This document shows positions 1 through 12,800 of a DNA stretch of 64,000 bases, in pieces. The DNA comes from Parus major (taxonomy: Eukaryota; Chordata; Aves; Passeriformes; Paridae): NCBI RefSeq assembly GCF_001522545.3, contig NC_031768.1, positions 81,935,769 through 81,999,768 of the forward strand, in the 5' to 3' direction. Each line of letters starts with the position of its first letter. Position 1 is the first letter of the stretch. The notes below the pieces were generated by a model. It saw nothing but the letters and a program-made list of their open reading frames with translations. It ran no database searches and was not told the DNA's origin. A program made the translations under genes and the position numbers.

Positions 1-3000
1 TGATTGTAGGAGAGACAGCTTGTGGAAATAAGGACTAGTGATTCTCAAGGACATCCCCTTCCTCTCTCCCCCTTTCCCTGCCCCTTTCTGGTGACCAGAC
101 CACCTGCCTGCACAGCTATCCAGGCTGAACTGCCAACAGGAGAGGGGATAGGAATGTGGTCTGGGTTTGTGCAGGCCTCCAGCTGAAAACCAGCATATGT
201 TATGGTGGTTGAATCAGTCATGATGTCCCATTTCAGCTTCTCAGAATGCTGCCAGTATTTTTAGCCAATATAAAATCCCTAAATTGGCTGGTTCTCAAAA
301 AAGAAGGAGACTTGAGAACATCTACACCTTTCTCCTAGCAGACTGTGAAAAGACAGAATTTCCTGTTTGACACCAAAAAGGAAATATTCCACAGAGGAAG
401 CAATACTGCAACTCCACAGTTCCAGGGAAGGGAAGCCTCTATCACTGTTGCGCCTGTACAAAGCTGTAAGCACCAAGGACAGGAGTCATACAAGTTTTGT
501 TGTTCATGTCTTTGCAAGTTCCCTGATTCCTCTGGAAACTTCATAGAAATTAAAACTATATTCTTTTGTCTGTGGATATAGTCATGGTCAGATTCTTGTG
601 ACTCACATGAGCCTCTCACAGGGTTCAGCCAATGGAACTAGAAGTGGGTACTTCCACAATGGAGGAAAAAAAAATCTAAATAGGGAAGAATTGGAATATG
701 AAACTCACTGCTACAAGACACTGCTGAGATCTAGATCTTGGCTCAGGAAAACAAAGCAGAAGATTATTGTTTGAAACAATTCCCTCAAGATTGTTATTTG
801 ATTTTTCAGTACAAAACTGAACTGCACAGGACATTGCAGTGATTCAGCATGGCAGCTCTTGTAATCCTGTATAAGATAGCATTAGCAACAATACAAATGC
901 AATTCTTGGGCACAAGTGCATCATCATTAGATCAGCAGGATAGATTTTGGTTTCCAAGAACAAGTTTACTCAGCAGTCTGTGTTCTTACTGAAGAATATA
1001 TAATCATCCTGGTACCTTGAAAATGATATCACTCTTGCACCCGAGTCATTAACACAGAACAAGAAAAAATAATATAAAAATTATTTTAAATTAAATGGGA
1101 AATTAAAAATGAGACAACTTTTTTTAAAGTTCTTGTTCACTGGATTCTGAAAAGAATATGTCTTAATAGTGCACTGCATCTCTAATAAATAGTAGGTAAT
1201 ACTTCCTATCGTTTCTGATTTCATATTTGCTTTGCTTTTCTCTTTCATTTTATCTTATTACTCTTTTGAATCTGTGAAAATGGTTTTACTTTCCACATTT
1301 ATTTTTTTCTCAATTCACTTATTTCAAGAATTGTTGCTATATTAACCACTACATTTCCTTCCATCTGTGGTTTCTCTCTTCTGGGAGATAAACTGTTCCT
1401 CTTTATTTGTAATAGCTTATGATTAGTAATTCAGTTCTTCTGAGGAAAGTCTAAGTTACTTTATATGTGACAGCCATTTATTTTATGAACAGCAGGACCA
1501 CAGACTAAAAACACTAAAATGATCCTGCTTGAAATACCTGAAGTGCTCAATCCCACAGAGGTGCACTGATATTAATGTATCCCCACCTGAGAAGAAAATT
1601 ATGTGATAATTTCATGCTGCATCCATATATTTTAACAAAGATTTCCTGAACACGCATACTCAGAGGCTGCTGTCATAGACTCACAAGAACTAAAGAGAGC
1701 AGAAACTGAACAAACTGGAATGGTGATGTTTTAACAGGATGACATAAAGAAGCAGAAGGCCAGCTTAGTCTGGATGGATATTCTAAATGATTATCCAGTT
1801 CTCAGCAAGTCCATTGAATTGTCTGGAATAAAAAAAAATAGCTAAAACTAAAATGTGTAGAGTTCAGGGATCTTAGATCAGAAAAACTGAAATTATCTTC
1901 TCTGAAATAATTTGATGAGTAAGAATTGGGTGTAGGAAGAATTGGACTCTTTTTCTTCAAAATAACACCTCCAGATGTGTAAATGAAACACACTTTTTTT
2001 TTTTTTATGTCATGTTGGGTATTCCACTGGCAAAGCAGCAGCCATGGGTGGATTACTTTAACTCTCACAGGTAGGGCAGACTACCCAGGTTTGCCAGAAC
2101 AACCACTGATTGTCATGGAAATGCTGCCACTGAGAGGCATTGGAAGAGTTTATTCAATTTAAGTAGTCATTCCTCTAGCACTGCTTTTTCTTTGGCAAGG
2201 TCCCTGGTGACAGTAAGGTCATGTTAACAAATTCTAATTCAACAAAGGCACAACAAAAAACAATGTCTGGAAGGTGTAACTGGGCAACTTCAAATCAGAA
2301 ATAAGGCATACCTTTTACCCAGGAAAGTAATTAACCAAGACATTAATGATAGAGACTACTGCAAAATTTGCTGATTATCTCTACCTTGATGTATTGAAGC
2401 CAAGACTTGAATGCCTTTTTGGCAAGGATTCTTTATCCAAACATAAACACTGCTGGGCTTGGTAAAGGGAACTGCATAAAGTGCAATTGCTTGTGATGTA
2501 TGGGCCATCAGGCCAGATGAGCTAATGGTCCCTTGTGTCACTCTGCTTTATAAATCTATTAACTAGAATCTGGGATTTATAGAGTAGTGGGCCAGAGGAA
2601 CAACTGTGATTGAGGTTGTACAACCAGTTCCTGTGGACTCTATCATGTTCCTTTTGAAATTGTTGGCAAAAATCCCATGGTATGAGCAATACTTGCCACC
2701 AATCACAAAGGGAAAAGGCTTTTATAAATGAGAGTGAGAAGGCTGAAGGGGTGAAACAGCCTTTGTTAGTCATTACATCTATAAATACTTGGGAATTTAC
2801 TTTGTTAGCATTTAGAGATTTCAGTCTCAATGGCAGTTGCCCTGATGGAAACAGAGACCTTCACACCAACCTGCTGTGGAATAACAAGAAATATACTAAT
2901 CACTGCATAAGCCTGAGCTTTGACAAATTTAAACCCACTTTTCATTTTCTATTCAATTTCTAACAAAACCAAATAACATGAAGTTCAACATGTCTTATGT

Positions 3001-4119
3001 TACCTTGCAGAACATTTTATTTGGAAAGCTTAACCTAATCAGAGGGAAATCACTCTCAGGAAGCAGAACTGCATCACTGACCCATCAATTACCCTCACTA
3101 TAAAATATATATATTTTTAAATGTCCTTTAATCTCCTTTAATGTCAACTCTCAGAAATAATTTAGCCTATAAACTTCAATTTTCCTTTAGTGCTTAAAAT
3201 CCAGTGGACATAAAGAAACAGCCCACAGGCTTGTTTACTTGCAAAAACTCTGAACAAAATTGGATTTTATTATAGACAGAGACATTAGTAGCCAGAGCAA
3301 AATGCAGGTCCTAGATGTTTAGAGCTCTCATGTGAGTATCATCATATGTCATGGAGTATCACTGTTTAATAGGCTGCAAAATGCTGACTGTGTGTTCTCC
3401 TTGCTGACCCACCTCTACCAGCACCATGAATAATGGCTGCTCTACCACTGATCCCCTGTTAAGTTCCCGAAGTCTTCAAAAACTGGTGTATTCAAAAAAC
3501 TGTTCTAGATGGCAAAGAAAAGCAGATGACAGATCTCAGCAGGGTGGACAAGAGGTCCCATATGGAAACAGAAGAAATAAAGACGGCTAGGAAATTGGGA
3601 AAGGAAATTAATATGCAGAAGTGGGAGGGTATCTAGGAATGAATGCAAAGCATCCTCAGCTTGGTTCAAAAATGAGTGTTAATATTGATGTATACTTCTC
3701 ATTGCCATAGCTGAATGGAGCAGTTCCTTTGGGGGTTCCCCATGTTGTAACCCATGAACTCACAGTGCTGTGGCACAGAGCTATCCAGACCCGGCTTCCT
3801 TCAGAGGTGTACAGCAATTAACAGCTCCAGCTATCATCCCAATTTTTTACCACTTTTCCTTTCCAGCCAGGTTTGGTCTTTGATGCATTCCCAAAACTGC
3901 TGGCAGAGAAAGAAGCTGTAGTTACAAATGTGCTGGCTAGCCATGATAATTGGACTGCAGTAGCATAGACAATATGGAGAAGTGTAGTTTCTACTTTTCT
4001 GGAAAGGAGAGATGGTGAGATGGAGGGGAATTATTGATTATTGTCTAACTTTTTTCTCTACCCAGCCACTGGATTTCATTATTTGTAGACATCTTGCCCA
4101 TTGCAGACATCTCACCCCA
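1..4119. other. Intronic DNA without recognised gene
   Basis: AT-rich unique sequence. The reading frames present (up to 102 codons near 2522-2830) show no familiar motif. A T13 run lies at 1994-2006. No intact transposon tail is visible. Confidence 0.6.
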
Positions 4120-4270
4120 CTCCTGGCAATATTCAAACAAGGTTGGATAGGGCTCTGAGCAACCTGGTCTGGTGAAAGGTTGCCCTGCCCACGGCAGGAA
4201 GGTTGGGACAAGATGATCTTTAAAGTTCCTTCCAATACAAAACATTATGTGATTCTATGATTCTATGATC
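4120..4270 (+). mobile_element. CR1 LINE, 5'-truncated 3' end
   Basis: From about 4120 the sequence follows the CR1 3' tail: GGTTGGATAGGGCTCTGAGCA, then the CTGCCCACGGCAGGAAGG block, GATGATCTTTAAAGTTCC, and a terminal TGATTCTATGATTCTATGATC. CR1 is the dominant avian LINE and inserts as severely 5'-truncated copies, so about 150 bp is typical. The copy is diverged and inactive. Confidence 0.9.
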
Positions 4271-5350
4271 TTCAATACATCAACACTTAAAGCAGATCTA
4301 GAAAAAATTAACCAACAGGAGGGCAGTGTGAGTGGGGGAAAGAAGGGAGGAAATGACTGACAAATACAGGCAGATCACAAGTGCCCTTCAATCCAACAAG
4401 ACAACGCATACTTCCTGAAAATAACCCTGTGTGCCACAGCCTTTTCCATAAAATTCGTGGCTCCCCTTCTCTAAAGAAAGATTTATCCCAAGCTCTGAGT
4501 TTTAATTCACCCTAACTATCTAGCCATGTAATAATACGGTACCACTATTGTTAGCAACAGTCCTTTAGCTTTGTCTTGAGTTTTCAAGGCCCCAGGACAG
4601 AGCTTTGTCTCTTTCACCACCTGAACTTTTCTTGGCTTGTTTGCAGCTTTACTTTAATTTGGTTGAGCTGACACAGCAATTTAATTGGCCAGGTTGCCCA
4701 CGGCTGATTTGTTTTACTTAGGTTTATTTCCATGTGGTACAGCTATAGTTTTAGAGAGAGAGAACTAACAAGCAAATAGTCCATCTGGAATGAGGTATTT
4801 ATGGCTTTAAAGTAGGGATGTGGTATAGAGTTATACAAGCCTGAAACAACATCAGAGACTTTCAGAGGGGGAGACACAGGACATTGCATACAGGATTACA
4901 ATAAGGGGGTGATAATAAATGGGTCACAGCCTGGCACTGGAGACCTCATCACCATAAATAACTCATTCATGGTCAATTAAAGGAAATACTGGACAAACAT
5001 TGGTTTATAAAAAAATGAAGGAACAATATCTAACATACAAAAAGAACATCAAATATAAACTACTCAGATGCAACCTGGAGCTGCAGGCTAATGAAGAATG
5101 AGCAAAGGCATAAAAGTGTGTTAGAAAACATAAAAACACCACAAGTGGGCCCTATGGGGAATAAGAAGAAACCATCAACATAAACACCATATTCCTCCCA
5201 ACAAACCATTCCAGATGCTAATGATTTGTCATAAAATCCAGCATTCCTCAGCACCACAACCAGACTGAAACCATCCACCCTAGGGCCCATGGAAGACTGA
5301 TCACAACACCAGGAAAACGGGTAGAAACTACGAAGTATGACCATAACCTA

Positions 5351-5835
5351 TTGGAACTGATTATTTTTTTACAAAACAGTTACATCCAGCCTAATAATGA
5401 TTGGACTTTTATGATTTCAGTTATACTAGCAATGTCTTCACTTACATTCATCATGTACTTGCTTCTGGCTATTACACAAGACTTTGAGCACAATAACCCA
5501 AATATTAAATACTGTTCTCCAGTCCCTTCCTCTGGGAGGAAACAGGTATTAGGAGTCTGCATCATCTATTGCAGAGGCCCATTGAGGCTAAAGGATTGAG
5601 TCCACCTCATTGGTGGACAGGGTCATCTGAGGTATCCTTACTGTTACAAGAAGATGATTTAAGACTGGCTAGATTAGTCACATTCATTATTTCAGCATTA
5701 GTACTGTTACAAATGGCTTTTGCCTTTTATGATTATGATTTATCCCTTCACACACAGAATCCTGTCCAGAAAGGACTAATAAAACATCTCTATACAAAGA
5801 AAAGCAAGGTATCAATCTCATTTTCCCACCCCTGA
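5351..5835 (+). other. Unidentified segment with two overlapping hydrophobic reading frames
   Basis: Two plus-strand frames overlap: 5351-5599 (82 codons) and 5569-5835 (88 codons). Each contains one stretch that reads like a membrane helix (FMISVILAMSSLTFIMYLLL in the first, LVTFIISALVLLQMAFAF in the second). The second helix is followed by a basic tail with KHLYTKKSK. The frames differ, as would happen in a decayed membrane-protein copy. I do not recognise a family, and neither frame starts in a convincing context. Chance hydrophobic frames are common in T-rich DNA, so this is recorded as unexplained sequence, not a gene. Confidence 0.2.
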
Positions 5836-8800
5836 TAGAGGCTGTGTTTCCAAGCCCACCCCACAAGGATTCAGACCAGTTCATCAGCCCCACAGGACCA
5901 CAGTAACAGGGAGAGAAGTCTCACTTCATTGCCTCTACTCTGAAGTTATCAGGATTTCTATACATTCAGCATGGGACTAGAAACTAATAAAGGCAGAAAC
6001 CATCTTTATGATTAGGGGTATGGACTGTGTTTTTCTGATTGCCTTGCTATAAATTCAAAATAGTCCATTATAGGGTCTCTGAGGAAATTATTGCACAAGT
6101 TAAAATACAGATAGCTCATTTCTGTATATTACCATTATATATACTTCCACTTGGGGAGCAGAGAGGAAGGTTAAAAATATATGTTTTTAAAAAATAGTCT
6201 CTTCTTTCTCTAAAGAATCAGCCCCAAAGTCTCGGTCTTTTATTAATATTAATTAAAAATTAATTGGTATTACAGTGCTGTAAAAATTAACAGAAATAAT
6301 GGTGTTCCCATTTAACCAGAGCTTTTTACATTTCTAAATTCTGTCCCTCCTTCACCGCCATAAATAAAACAGTTGCTATGGCACAATGTGAAACCAAACA
6401 GCTCTTCCTCTAGGCTAAGGAGAACACCCTACCTCACCAAGAGTAGCAGCTTATCTTTCAAAGCTGAGTGAAAATTATGGGAATTTCACTTCTAATCTTT
6501 GAATTCCCCTGTGAAAACTTGAATAGAAATACATGAAATGTACCGCTGGCTAGCAAAGATGCAAAAGGATTCTTCTAGGCCTGTAGGTTATTAAGACAAC
6601 CCACTCATAAAAACTTCTATCAGTAAATGAGTCACTAAGTCTCAACCAGGAGATGAATAACCATTTTAGGGAAGTAACTGTGACCTCAAGAGGCTCTTAC
6701 TTACTTTGCAGCACAGATGAACTGGGAATTGGAAGAAACAGTACTACCACCTTCAGCAGAAAAACCTCCAAGCAGTGCACAAACAGGACTGGATGAAGTC
6801 CCACAGTGCAATCATTAGAGGCAATTCGCCTCCTATGACACACTGGAAAATCACACACAACAGTCTCATGCCCTGCTGAGGGCTCAAAATAAGTCAGCAA
6901 AGGCTCTGGCAACTGACCTAGGAATTACAGGCTCCTGCTCCAGCCACTACAACACCAGCAACAAAGAAGGATGAAAGTTTCAGAGTTACCCTGTGGATAC
7001 AAATAAAGCAGCAGGACACTTTTCCTGCTAGTATGAGCATGTAGGCATGTGTGTAATCACTACATACAGAACTCCCTACCTTTCAGTCAGGACTTTTCAC
7101 CTGGAAAAGCTTCAATATGTGCAAATAAGCTCAAAGCATCCATCCATCTACAGTGCGAGCCACTTCTCAGGCTTGTGACTAAAGGTATTCTTCTTTCAGG
7201 AGAAACACTTCCAGTGTCTGTCAGACGAGAATTAATGCACAAAAATGATACCTTTCTTTTTTTTTTTTTTAAGAAATTTTAATAAGAAATGTTCAACTTT
7301 TAAAAATTGCATTTTAAGTCAAACATCATTACTTTTTTTTTGCAAACTCTTGTAGATCAAGATTTTAACAACATATAGTATTTCTTCATTTAAGATGGAA
7401 CAGCCTATAGATAAAATTGTGACCTGCAGTACTGTGTATTCAAGACTGCAAGTTCATAAAACCACAAACAGAATTATTTCTTCAATAAAGTGGAAAATCA
7501 TAAATTGCATGGAACATTAGACTCCTATAAGCTACCACACCAGTCCCTTAAAAGTGAGGAATGTGGCTTCTACACCTTCACAGCAATTCATGGGCTACAC
7601 TGTCTCAAATTTTCACTCTGAAAGAAATAGGCAGCTTAAAAGAATTTAGGACCAGGAAAGCTGATACGCATACTGAGCAATTCCCTAAAAAATATGGCCC
7701 ACTAGGAGAATAGTGATGGCTTAGGGAAGTTACAACTGACTTATCGAAGGACATCCATTTGGTACTCTGTCACACATCAGCTGCATCATGTCAATATCTG
7801 CTTCTATACAGATCCATGATTCAAATGAATAATGTTCAAGAAGACTTTCTCCCACTTCATGATGGGTTTTTCCTTCTGGTGATGCTTTTAAATTATGTTT
7901 CAGGACCTTATCCAATAGCACACAGGTTTTTCCTCAAGTGGAAGACATTCGGGAACACAAATATACAAGCTGGTCTTCATGTCCACATTCTTTATAGCAG
8001 GACGATTGAGTTTTCCTGGATATCAAGAAGTCTCATGATGCAAGTGATACAGCTGTAGTGGTTAATAATGGTCCTAGGGGTGCAGGCTGGTGGCTGAAGT
8101 TGAACTCTGAAAAATACCACAGTAGAAGAACCTGTCAAAGAATGAATATGGTAAGTAAGGTCACTCAAAATTAGGCATACTATTTTATTCACTTATGTAA
8201 ATAAAGCCATTCATTAGGAATTCAACATACTAAAAATACTAAATAGGGACCTTGTCAAACCCATGCACACTCTGTACTTATTCCTGGCCACTAAACTTCA
8301 CATGGTACTGAGATGATCTTGTTCAGTGCTATTGTGACCCTCTATTATCCTACTAGCTGCAACAGGATTTAAGAGAGGATTTAATACTTCCTTTTTTAAA
8401 CAGTTGTTGTGACTTAGGCAGCCAAAGAATATTAAATGTTTCCTAATTATTCTTCCTTTTTTGACTTTCTTTAATATGGGTTGGAAACACCACAGCCAGA
8501 TTCTTACATCCCACTTTCCCAAGAAACCACAATCTACATGAACTTGGAAAGTCTGTCTCTAGGAAATAAAAAAAAAAAAAAGTAGTAAAATTATGTGATG
8601 CTTTGTCACAGCCCAATTTGGAATAAAAATATGGCAGTGCAAATGAGAAAGAGAAGTGGGAACATAGTCATTCTTCCTGAAAACTGAAGTAGTAAAGGGC
8701 TGAGTTTGCTTCAAAGATAACTTGGTAGATTACTGAACCAGTAATTCCTTCTTACTGGCCACATCCAAAACCACTCAATTAAAATAGGAAACTTGACCAA

Positions 8801-9812
8801 GCAAAACAATTTTGATTTAAATAGATGAATAATGTTCATTTTCATTAAATTGAAACTTTTGCCACTTTAAAACAGCTCTTTCGAGAAGCAGATCTTTCTC
8901 TCTCCTTTTTATACCTCCAGCAATAATTTGGAAAGCCATATACAATTTTCTGCATATTCTCCTGTAACCAGTTGACCCTGAAATCAGTGGCATCACCAGA
9001 ACAGAGAGAACACCCTTACTTTTTGTTGATTGTGAAAGTTCTTATTTAGAATATTCATTTCTCATCCTTAAAGAGCAAGGTTGTTACAGTTATTGCCAAG
9101 CCCATGGCCATGTGAAAGCCCATCTGGCAACCTCAGACATGGGACTGAGCCCTGGGAAGGTCCTGCAAAGCTGTGAGAAAAAAGGATGGCAACCATTACT
9201 TTCTCCCACTCTACTTGCACCTCCTTTAATGGAGAAGGATTACAAGCTGATGCTTTCTGTGCCTCCTAAATGAAGTTTGGCTTTACAAATCAGCCATTTG
9301 AGGTATCTGCACAGCACTGGTGCCATGGGAAAAGGGTATTTCTGGAGGGAGCGCATATTGTCTCTCTCAGCTTGTAAGAAATTAAGCACCCCGCTCTGCG
9401 TGTATTTGACCCAAGATGAATGAAAGTTCTGTGCAGTAGGGTTTCACACACCTGTAGCCATCCCCTGCACACTCAACAGCTGCTCTGAGAACCTGACAAA
9501 TCTTAGAAAGCTGGAGAAGATTGGGTGACACCAGCCTGGCTGCCTTTTGGAAAAACCATCAAGCTAACCTGTTGGAAAACACCCACTTTGCTATGACTAC
9601 AGCCACACACACAGCATACACAACCATCTTACTCCAGAACAACTCTTTTAAGCAGAGCTTCCCACAAAACCATGAGAACAACCAGAGACCTCTGCTGCTC
9701 CTATGGGATATGTGGAGAAATCTTGCCCAAATTAAGAAAAAGATATTTACAATGACATCATTAACACTCTGTTACTGACAAATTGATCAGCATTGAACAC
9801 CCTCAGAAATGC

Positions 9813-9835
9813 CATTGACATAATCAATGTCAATG
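9813..9835. repeat. Inverted repeat, 9-bp perfect stem
   Basis: CATTGACAT (9813-9821) and ATGTCAATG (9827-9835) are exact reverse complements around a 5-nt loop. No function is evident. Confidence 0.7.
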
Positions 9836-12800
9836 ATCAAATAACACAAGACAGTGCCACAAAGAAAATATCTAAGGTTCCAAATTTACATCACAGTTCC
9901 TTACGAGGAAAGTATAATGAATGTAAGTCTGTGTGTTAAAAGGATGCTTTTCATGCCTAAGGGTTTATCATTCTACTAAGAATGCCAAGGATTGAATTAA
10001 AGGTATAACAGGTAATCAAACAGGTGAGACAAAGCAAGATTTTTTTTCTTATTAATATTACACTGAATAACAAGTATTCTTGAGCAACAGCTCAGGATCA
10101 AGCACGAGCAGCTAACAGAAAAGCAGGGGCTTTTTCAAGCAACCTTTTTTTCTTCTCTTTCACACAGTAGTAGGGTGCCCAAAACACTCCACCTGATTTG
10201 CTCCCATCTCTGTGTTTCTCATTACCCAGCTGTTCTCACCCTGTGATACAAATGTACTTTCTCAGTAGTCTAAGAATCCAGAACAAATTCACTACTAAAT
10301 CTTGTTTTGCCACAAAATATATCAGACAGTAAATTGATTAAGTTTCCATACTCTGCCTTACTGATGTCTCTCAGCACTGATTTACAGAAAAAGATTTGAA
10401 ACAGCAAATCACTTTATAAGACAATTGAATCTTTGTTTTTTCTGCCTGCTTTTGTCCAAATATTGCTAGTTTGGATTCAGTGGTGTGGACATAAAACCAC
10501 TAAAAATTACAAATCAGTCACTAGAAAACCACCATGAGGCAGTGTCTTTGATCAATGGTCATGAGATCATGACTTTTCTAAAGGTGCCTATGACAGTTTT
10601 GCTAATCATCCCTGAAGAAGTATATCCCACCTTCTCTCTCTTCTTCAGTGAAATAGGAAGATTTAAATTTAGCTTGTAAACCGTATCACTGTTCCAATAA
10701 GTGTTCAAGAACTGCAACAAGATACCGCATCAGCATGCAAATAATAAGAGACAAAATGAAAGAATATTATTTCCTGAAGCAGATTTTACTAATTCTATAA
10801 AGATTAATGTTTCATAGATGTCACCTAAGTGGGATGTACCACTGCCTCTTGGACAGTTGCATCTGAATTCCTGAAAACACTAATTTTCTCATGGAGAGAT
10901 GGAAAAAGGAGACCCAGAGCTAACAGCTTTTACTGAATGAATGTCGAATAAAAACATCTAGGAGGTGGATTTTGAAACAAAGACCTAAGGGAAAAGTATA
11001 GTGTGCAGTTTCTATCAGGAAACATCAAAAGAAAGAAAAAGCAAGGGACACTATAGGGAGGAAATAACCACAAGGCTTTATGCATGCATAGTGTGGTTGA
11101 TGAGAAACATTGAAAGAGTGATGCTTAGATATGTGGTACAGCCAATCACAAAATAATCCAATAGCTGTTTGTACTGAACTGTTAATGCGACCTGCTTAGA
11201 ACAGACAGAAGGGACACTGCAGGGCACAAACTAATCAGGGATGAAGGCAAAAAATGTATTTCCAATCTGCTTTCACAAGGGGAGAAGGAAAAGATTAAAA
11301 GTTGAAAGTGTGAGAGAGGAATGTAAAAAACATAAGACTTGAAATTTCTGATTTGTGAAGAGACTGCAAAAGTAAATATGCTACAATGGCAACACCCTCT
11401 GACCCATGCATGTATTGATAATCATTGCTCTAAGAAATACAGGTTAACAATTTAGCTTAATCAGGGAGCAAAGAATAATGCAGAGCTCGGTGGAGTGAAA
11501 AAATTATTACATATTTTTTATAAGATTATATATATTCTCATTGTATCTAATGTAAAGGAAAATATATTTTATTAATCACTGTCAAATTGGTAACTGTAAT
11601 AAAGAGGAGCCAACAGACATATTTGTCATCAATTATTCTTCATTAGTCATAAATAATGAAAGAAAAACAGGGATCCTTCCTGGGGAAAGCTACTAATGCA
11701 TCATGTCTAAAACACAGTGGGAGCAGTGAAAGTGGGTTTGTAAGAAGGTTGCACACAACCACTTTGAGTTTCTGTTTCCTGTTAGAACTAAGAAAATAGT
11801 TAAGCTGTACACACAACATAATTACAGATGCTTTCAAAGATCTTTAAATATTTAACTACCTAATCTTCACAATATCTCTATTAAATAGATGTCTCTTTTT
11901 TTCCCCAATTTACACAAAAAAAGAAAATTTTTTTACTATAAAAGAAATATATTTTATAGGTTATTTTTTAAAGTGGTTTTGTTTCTTTTATGAAATGCTG
12001 GAAACAAAATTCCCCACTGTACAGAGGCCTCTGCAGGTGCAGCTTTGTAGATGCAGACACAAATGAGAAGTTTTCTGCTCTTTGATTACTGCTGCCAGTC
12101 AAGCCAATATTCACTACAGGCTTCAAAATGTGGAGGCAATTAAGTAAAATGACAAAACCGTATCTGCAAATTTCAGCAGAGTCTCCTTCAAAGTTCAGCA
12201 TGGAGAAGAAGGGCCCTGCTCACGACTGCACACCTGGCTGTGCCAAGAGCAGACTTTGCAAGTTCTTGGTACTTCAGCTCCAGCTGAATCTATTGATGGA
12301 TGCTGCTTTTCTGAGCCAAATTTCCGAGGCAGAGGGAATGAAAGGAAGGCACAGGCTTATTTTAAACTTGACATTTCAGCAGAGAAAATCTATAGAATAA
12401 TTGGAAAGACCTGCAACAAGCATATAATATTTATCCATACATTTTGACCAAAGAATTGCTGGTTGATCTAGCACTACATTGAGAGGCAAAAAAAAAATGA
12501 AATAAAATATAGAAATAGTACAGCTAGATAAAAGAACTTGGATGTTCCTAGGGCATACTATTTTTTATAGAAGAGCTGAAAGATGTCACCTTTACCTTAA
12601 TTAAATTTTTAGAAGTTCTCAAATGAAGAGCAGCTACCAGACAGTGAGAGAGAACAAAAAGGAGAAAATGGGGTTTTTGCTTAATCTTATTGTGTATTCT
12701 GCATGGGTATCTAATAAAAGAAGCTGAATTTTAAACAAGATACACAATCATGTTTGTTATAATTAAAGATAAAGAAATAAAAAACTAGATCAAGAGAAAA

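Noticed and set aside
5060..5344. Possible nuclear mitochondrial insert, suggested by C/A-rich composition and a hydrophobic reverse frame
   Set aside because: No run matched a mitochondrial protein under the mitochondrial code in any frame I tried.
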